From positions 349,887-413,886 of the forward strand of contig NZ_KE557312.1 of NCBI RefSeq assembly GCF_000442275.2: 64,000 nt of DNA. Direction: 5' to 3'. Below the pieces are notes generated by a model. The model had not been told where the DNA came from and searched no databases. It saw nothing but the letters and a program-made list of their open reading frames with translations. The DNA is from Litoreibacter arenae DSM 19593. GTDB lineage: Bacteria; Pseudomonadota; Alphaproteobacteria; Rhodobacterales; Rhodobacteraceae. This document shows positions 62,562-64,000 of the stretch, piece after piece (the first letter of the stretch is position 1; the number at the start of each line of letters is the position of its first letter). Position numbers and translations under genes: made by a program.

Positions 62562-63968
62562 ATGCTTATTGCGTTTTCGAAGTCCATTGCCAACTTGCTT
62601 TGTACCGTATGGTTCGGGAATTCACCTGCATTTCAAGCATTGTCGTCAGATGCAGTTGCGTATGCCACTGACAAATGGGGCGCTTCTCTGGAAAAGCGAA
62701 GTGCGGACCGCTTCTTTGAAGAATGTGCCGATCAAATATTGAGCCAGTCAGCTAACTACTTCAAAGTGGAATTTCGGAAGATCGATAAAGATCGATTAGA
62801 TGTTTTACTCTCTGACATTGCGGAAGCATTCAAAAATTTCAAGCTAGACGGGCGGTTTTCGGCTGCCGGTTATTCAAGTGAATATTTGACGCGGACTATT
62901 GTCGATAATCTAAAGCTGGTTGATAGAAAAATCAGTGCTGAAGTGAAGCTTTGCGAGAATATTGTGGAGCGGATTTCATTTTATGTTTGTCAGTATGTTC
63001 AAATGGCCCCGAACTTTGTGCCTGTGTCGCTGAAGCAAATTGTTGAAAATCAGCATGAGATCAAACTGGTTTTGGACAATGTGGTGAAATTGACTTCCCC
63101 ACTTGATAAAGACGATCCAAATTTTTCAGGGGACTCGGGAAGGTATCTATCGGACATTCGAAACTCTCTGCGAATGATTCAGATCTTTGGCCTCTCTACC
63201 CATTCTATTAGGCGGAAATACCCTCTAGAATCGTCGTACATATCCTTGACTGTTTCATCACAGAAAATGGGCGATGGCTTTGACTCGGGTCAAAAGGTAG
63301 ATAACTTCTTAGACGATGGTTTGCGGTTTATGGTCGTAGGTCCTGCGGGCTCAGGCAAAAGCACGTTGTTGCAGTGGGCGGCGTTGCAATGTTGCGAAAC
63401 ATATGAAAAAAGTACGATTCCAAGATTTTCAGGTCTTGTTCCAATATTTATTAGATTGAGATCGCAACTCGAATTCTCTGAAAAGATTTCGGTTTTAGAT
63501 GCTGCAAAACGATCCAACTCTAACCTATTCATCAATTTCAACGAGGAGTGGTTTCGCAATAAGGTCGAAAAGGGCGAGGCGTTATTCCTCATCGATGGCA
63601 TCGACGAGGTTCCTTCCAACCAGAGGCAATCGGCCGCCCAGTGGATAGACGACTTGGCTGGTTGGGCGTCAAGCTGCCCTGTTGTAGTCACTACACGCCC
63701 GTTATCCGATGAGCCGATCTTCGAAACAGAATTTCAATATGCTCACCTTGAGAATATGTCGCATGATGATATTGAGCGGTTTGTTTCTTATTGGCATAGG
63801 GCCGTGTCCAGCGGACTTTTGGACGAAGAGATTACGAAGCGTTTGAATTCGTCTAGAGAAAAGCTTCTTGCGGCCATTTCTTCAATTAGTAGCTTAAGAG
63901 CACTAGCTACGAATCCACTGATGTGCGCTGTGCTCTGCGCTATAAATTTAGACCGGAACTGTGTCTGA
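62562..63968 (+). CDS. NACHT-domain STAND NTPase, possibly truncated at its C-terminus
   Basis: 468 aa from ATG 62562 (AGG about 9 bases upstream; weak). Residues 1-245 are helical (DQILSQSANYFKVEFRKIDK, KISAEVKLCENIVERISFYV), the kind of N-terminal domain seen in bacterial NACHT proteins. The NTPase has Walker A GPAGSGKST (260-268), Walker B LFLIDGIDEV (341-350), sensor VVVTTRP (374-380) and the helical LATNPLMCAVLCAINLDR near the end. The stop follows 8 residues after LCAIN, leaving almost no C-terminal sensor domain. Bacterial NACHT proteins include anti-phage defence genes. Codon use and GC are clearly lower than in the rest of the window, supporting transfer. Confidence 0.85.
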   Translation: MLIAFSKSIANLLCTVWFGNSPAFQALSSDAVAYATDKWGASLEKRSADRFFEECADQILSQSANYFKVEFRKIDKDRLDVLLSDIAEAFKNFKLDGRFSAAGYSSEYLTRTIVDNLKLVDRKISAEVKLCENIVERISFYVCQYVQMAPNFVPVSLKQIVENQHEIKLVLDNVVKLTSPLDKDDPNFSGDSGRYLSDIRNSLRMIQIFGLSTHSIRRKYPLESSYISLTVSSQKMGDGFDSGQKVDNFLDDGLRFMVVGPAGSGKSTLLQWAALQCCETYEKSTIPRFSGLVPIFIRLRSQLEFSEKISVLDAAKRSNSNLFINFNEEWFRNKVEKGEALFLIDGIDEVPSNQRQSAAQWIDDLAGWASSCPVVVTTRPLSDEPIFETEFQYAHLENMSHDDIERFVSYWHRAVSSGLLDEEITKRLNSSREKLLAAISSISSLRALATNPLMCAVLCAINLDRNCV

Positions 63969-64000
63969 CTTCAGCGCTTATGGGCCAGTTTAGGGCTATT

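Overview
The window looks like a chromosomal segment of an alphaproteobacterium of the Rhodobacteraceae (Roseobacter group). The base composition is GC-rich, and several gene orders are typical of that group: rpmF-plsX-fabH-ihfA-MerR, argS-SPOR-nagZ-scpA-scpB, and ccmA-ccmB-ccmC-ccmD. Other pointers are a cysteine-poor DksA, GapR (DUF2312), OlsB and a Hint-domain protein. Assignments rest on reading motifs and family resemblance; no database search was run.

Layout. 1-12.5 kb: a cut-off ligase-associated exonuclease, an HpcH/HpaI aldolase, two lipoproteins, RlmI with an overlapping PIN protein, an M48 peptidase, a Hint protein, a MoxR/DUF2927/57-aa membrane protein/VWA unit (CoxD-CoxE-like), DksA and exonuclease III. 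12.5-20.3 kb: an IscA/ErpA-type Fe-S protein, a SpoIIAA-like protein, dGTPase, and the argS-SPOR-nagZ-scpAB run. 20.5-26.8 kb: dCTP deaminase, tRNA-Pro, the MerR/ihfA/fabH/plsX/rpmF lipid and ribosome block, DUF177 and divergent bamE. 26.9-33.4 kb: OlsB, an ABC-F protein, an Ldh-type dehydrogenase, a small transporter, an SDR, a lipoprotein with an HExxH motif and two small c-type cytochromes. 33.4-34.0 kb has no supportable gene but holds several strong inverted repeats. 34-45.3 kb: parE, a pilin-like protein, a methyltransferase, a MATE pump, a CAP protein, a DedA-like protein, a VOC protein, an AraC regulator, an aspartate aminotransferase, XRE-sdhE and a MarR regulator.

45.4-62.1 kb: the ccm cytochrome c maturation genes lie next to, and divergent from, aconitase. 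Then come a membrane methyltransferase, a DUF1223 protein and a long minus-strand run: acyl-CoA dehydrogenase, dienelactone hydrolase, TIGR01244 protein, three split nitrile hydratase-like subunits, an EamA transporter and a lipid A-type acyltransferase. Divergent from it are an APH-type kinase and a FadB/J-type fusion. The kinase and dehydrogenase match the two halves of animal ACAD11 and the LvaA/LvaC logic of levulinate catabolism, so I read the block as a candidate 4-hydroxyacyl-CoA (gamma-lactone or 4-hydroxy acid) catabolic module. A membrane protein, GapR and a sulfotransferase-like protein follow.

62.2-64.0 kb: directly after tRNA-Thr(UGU) the composition becomes AT-richer. A 14-C homopolymer precedes a STAND NTPase with a NACHT domain that stops just behind the NTPase module. 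This looks like the edge of a tRNA-integrated island that may carry defence genes, cut by the window end.
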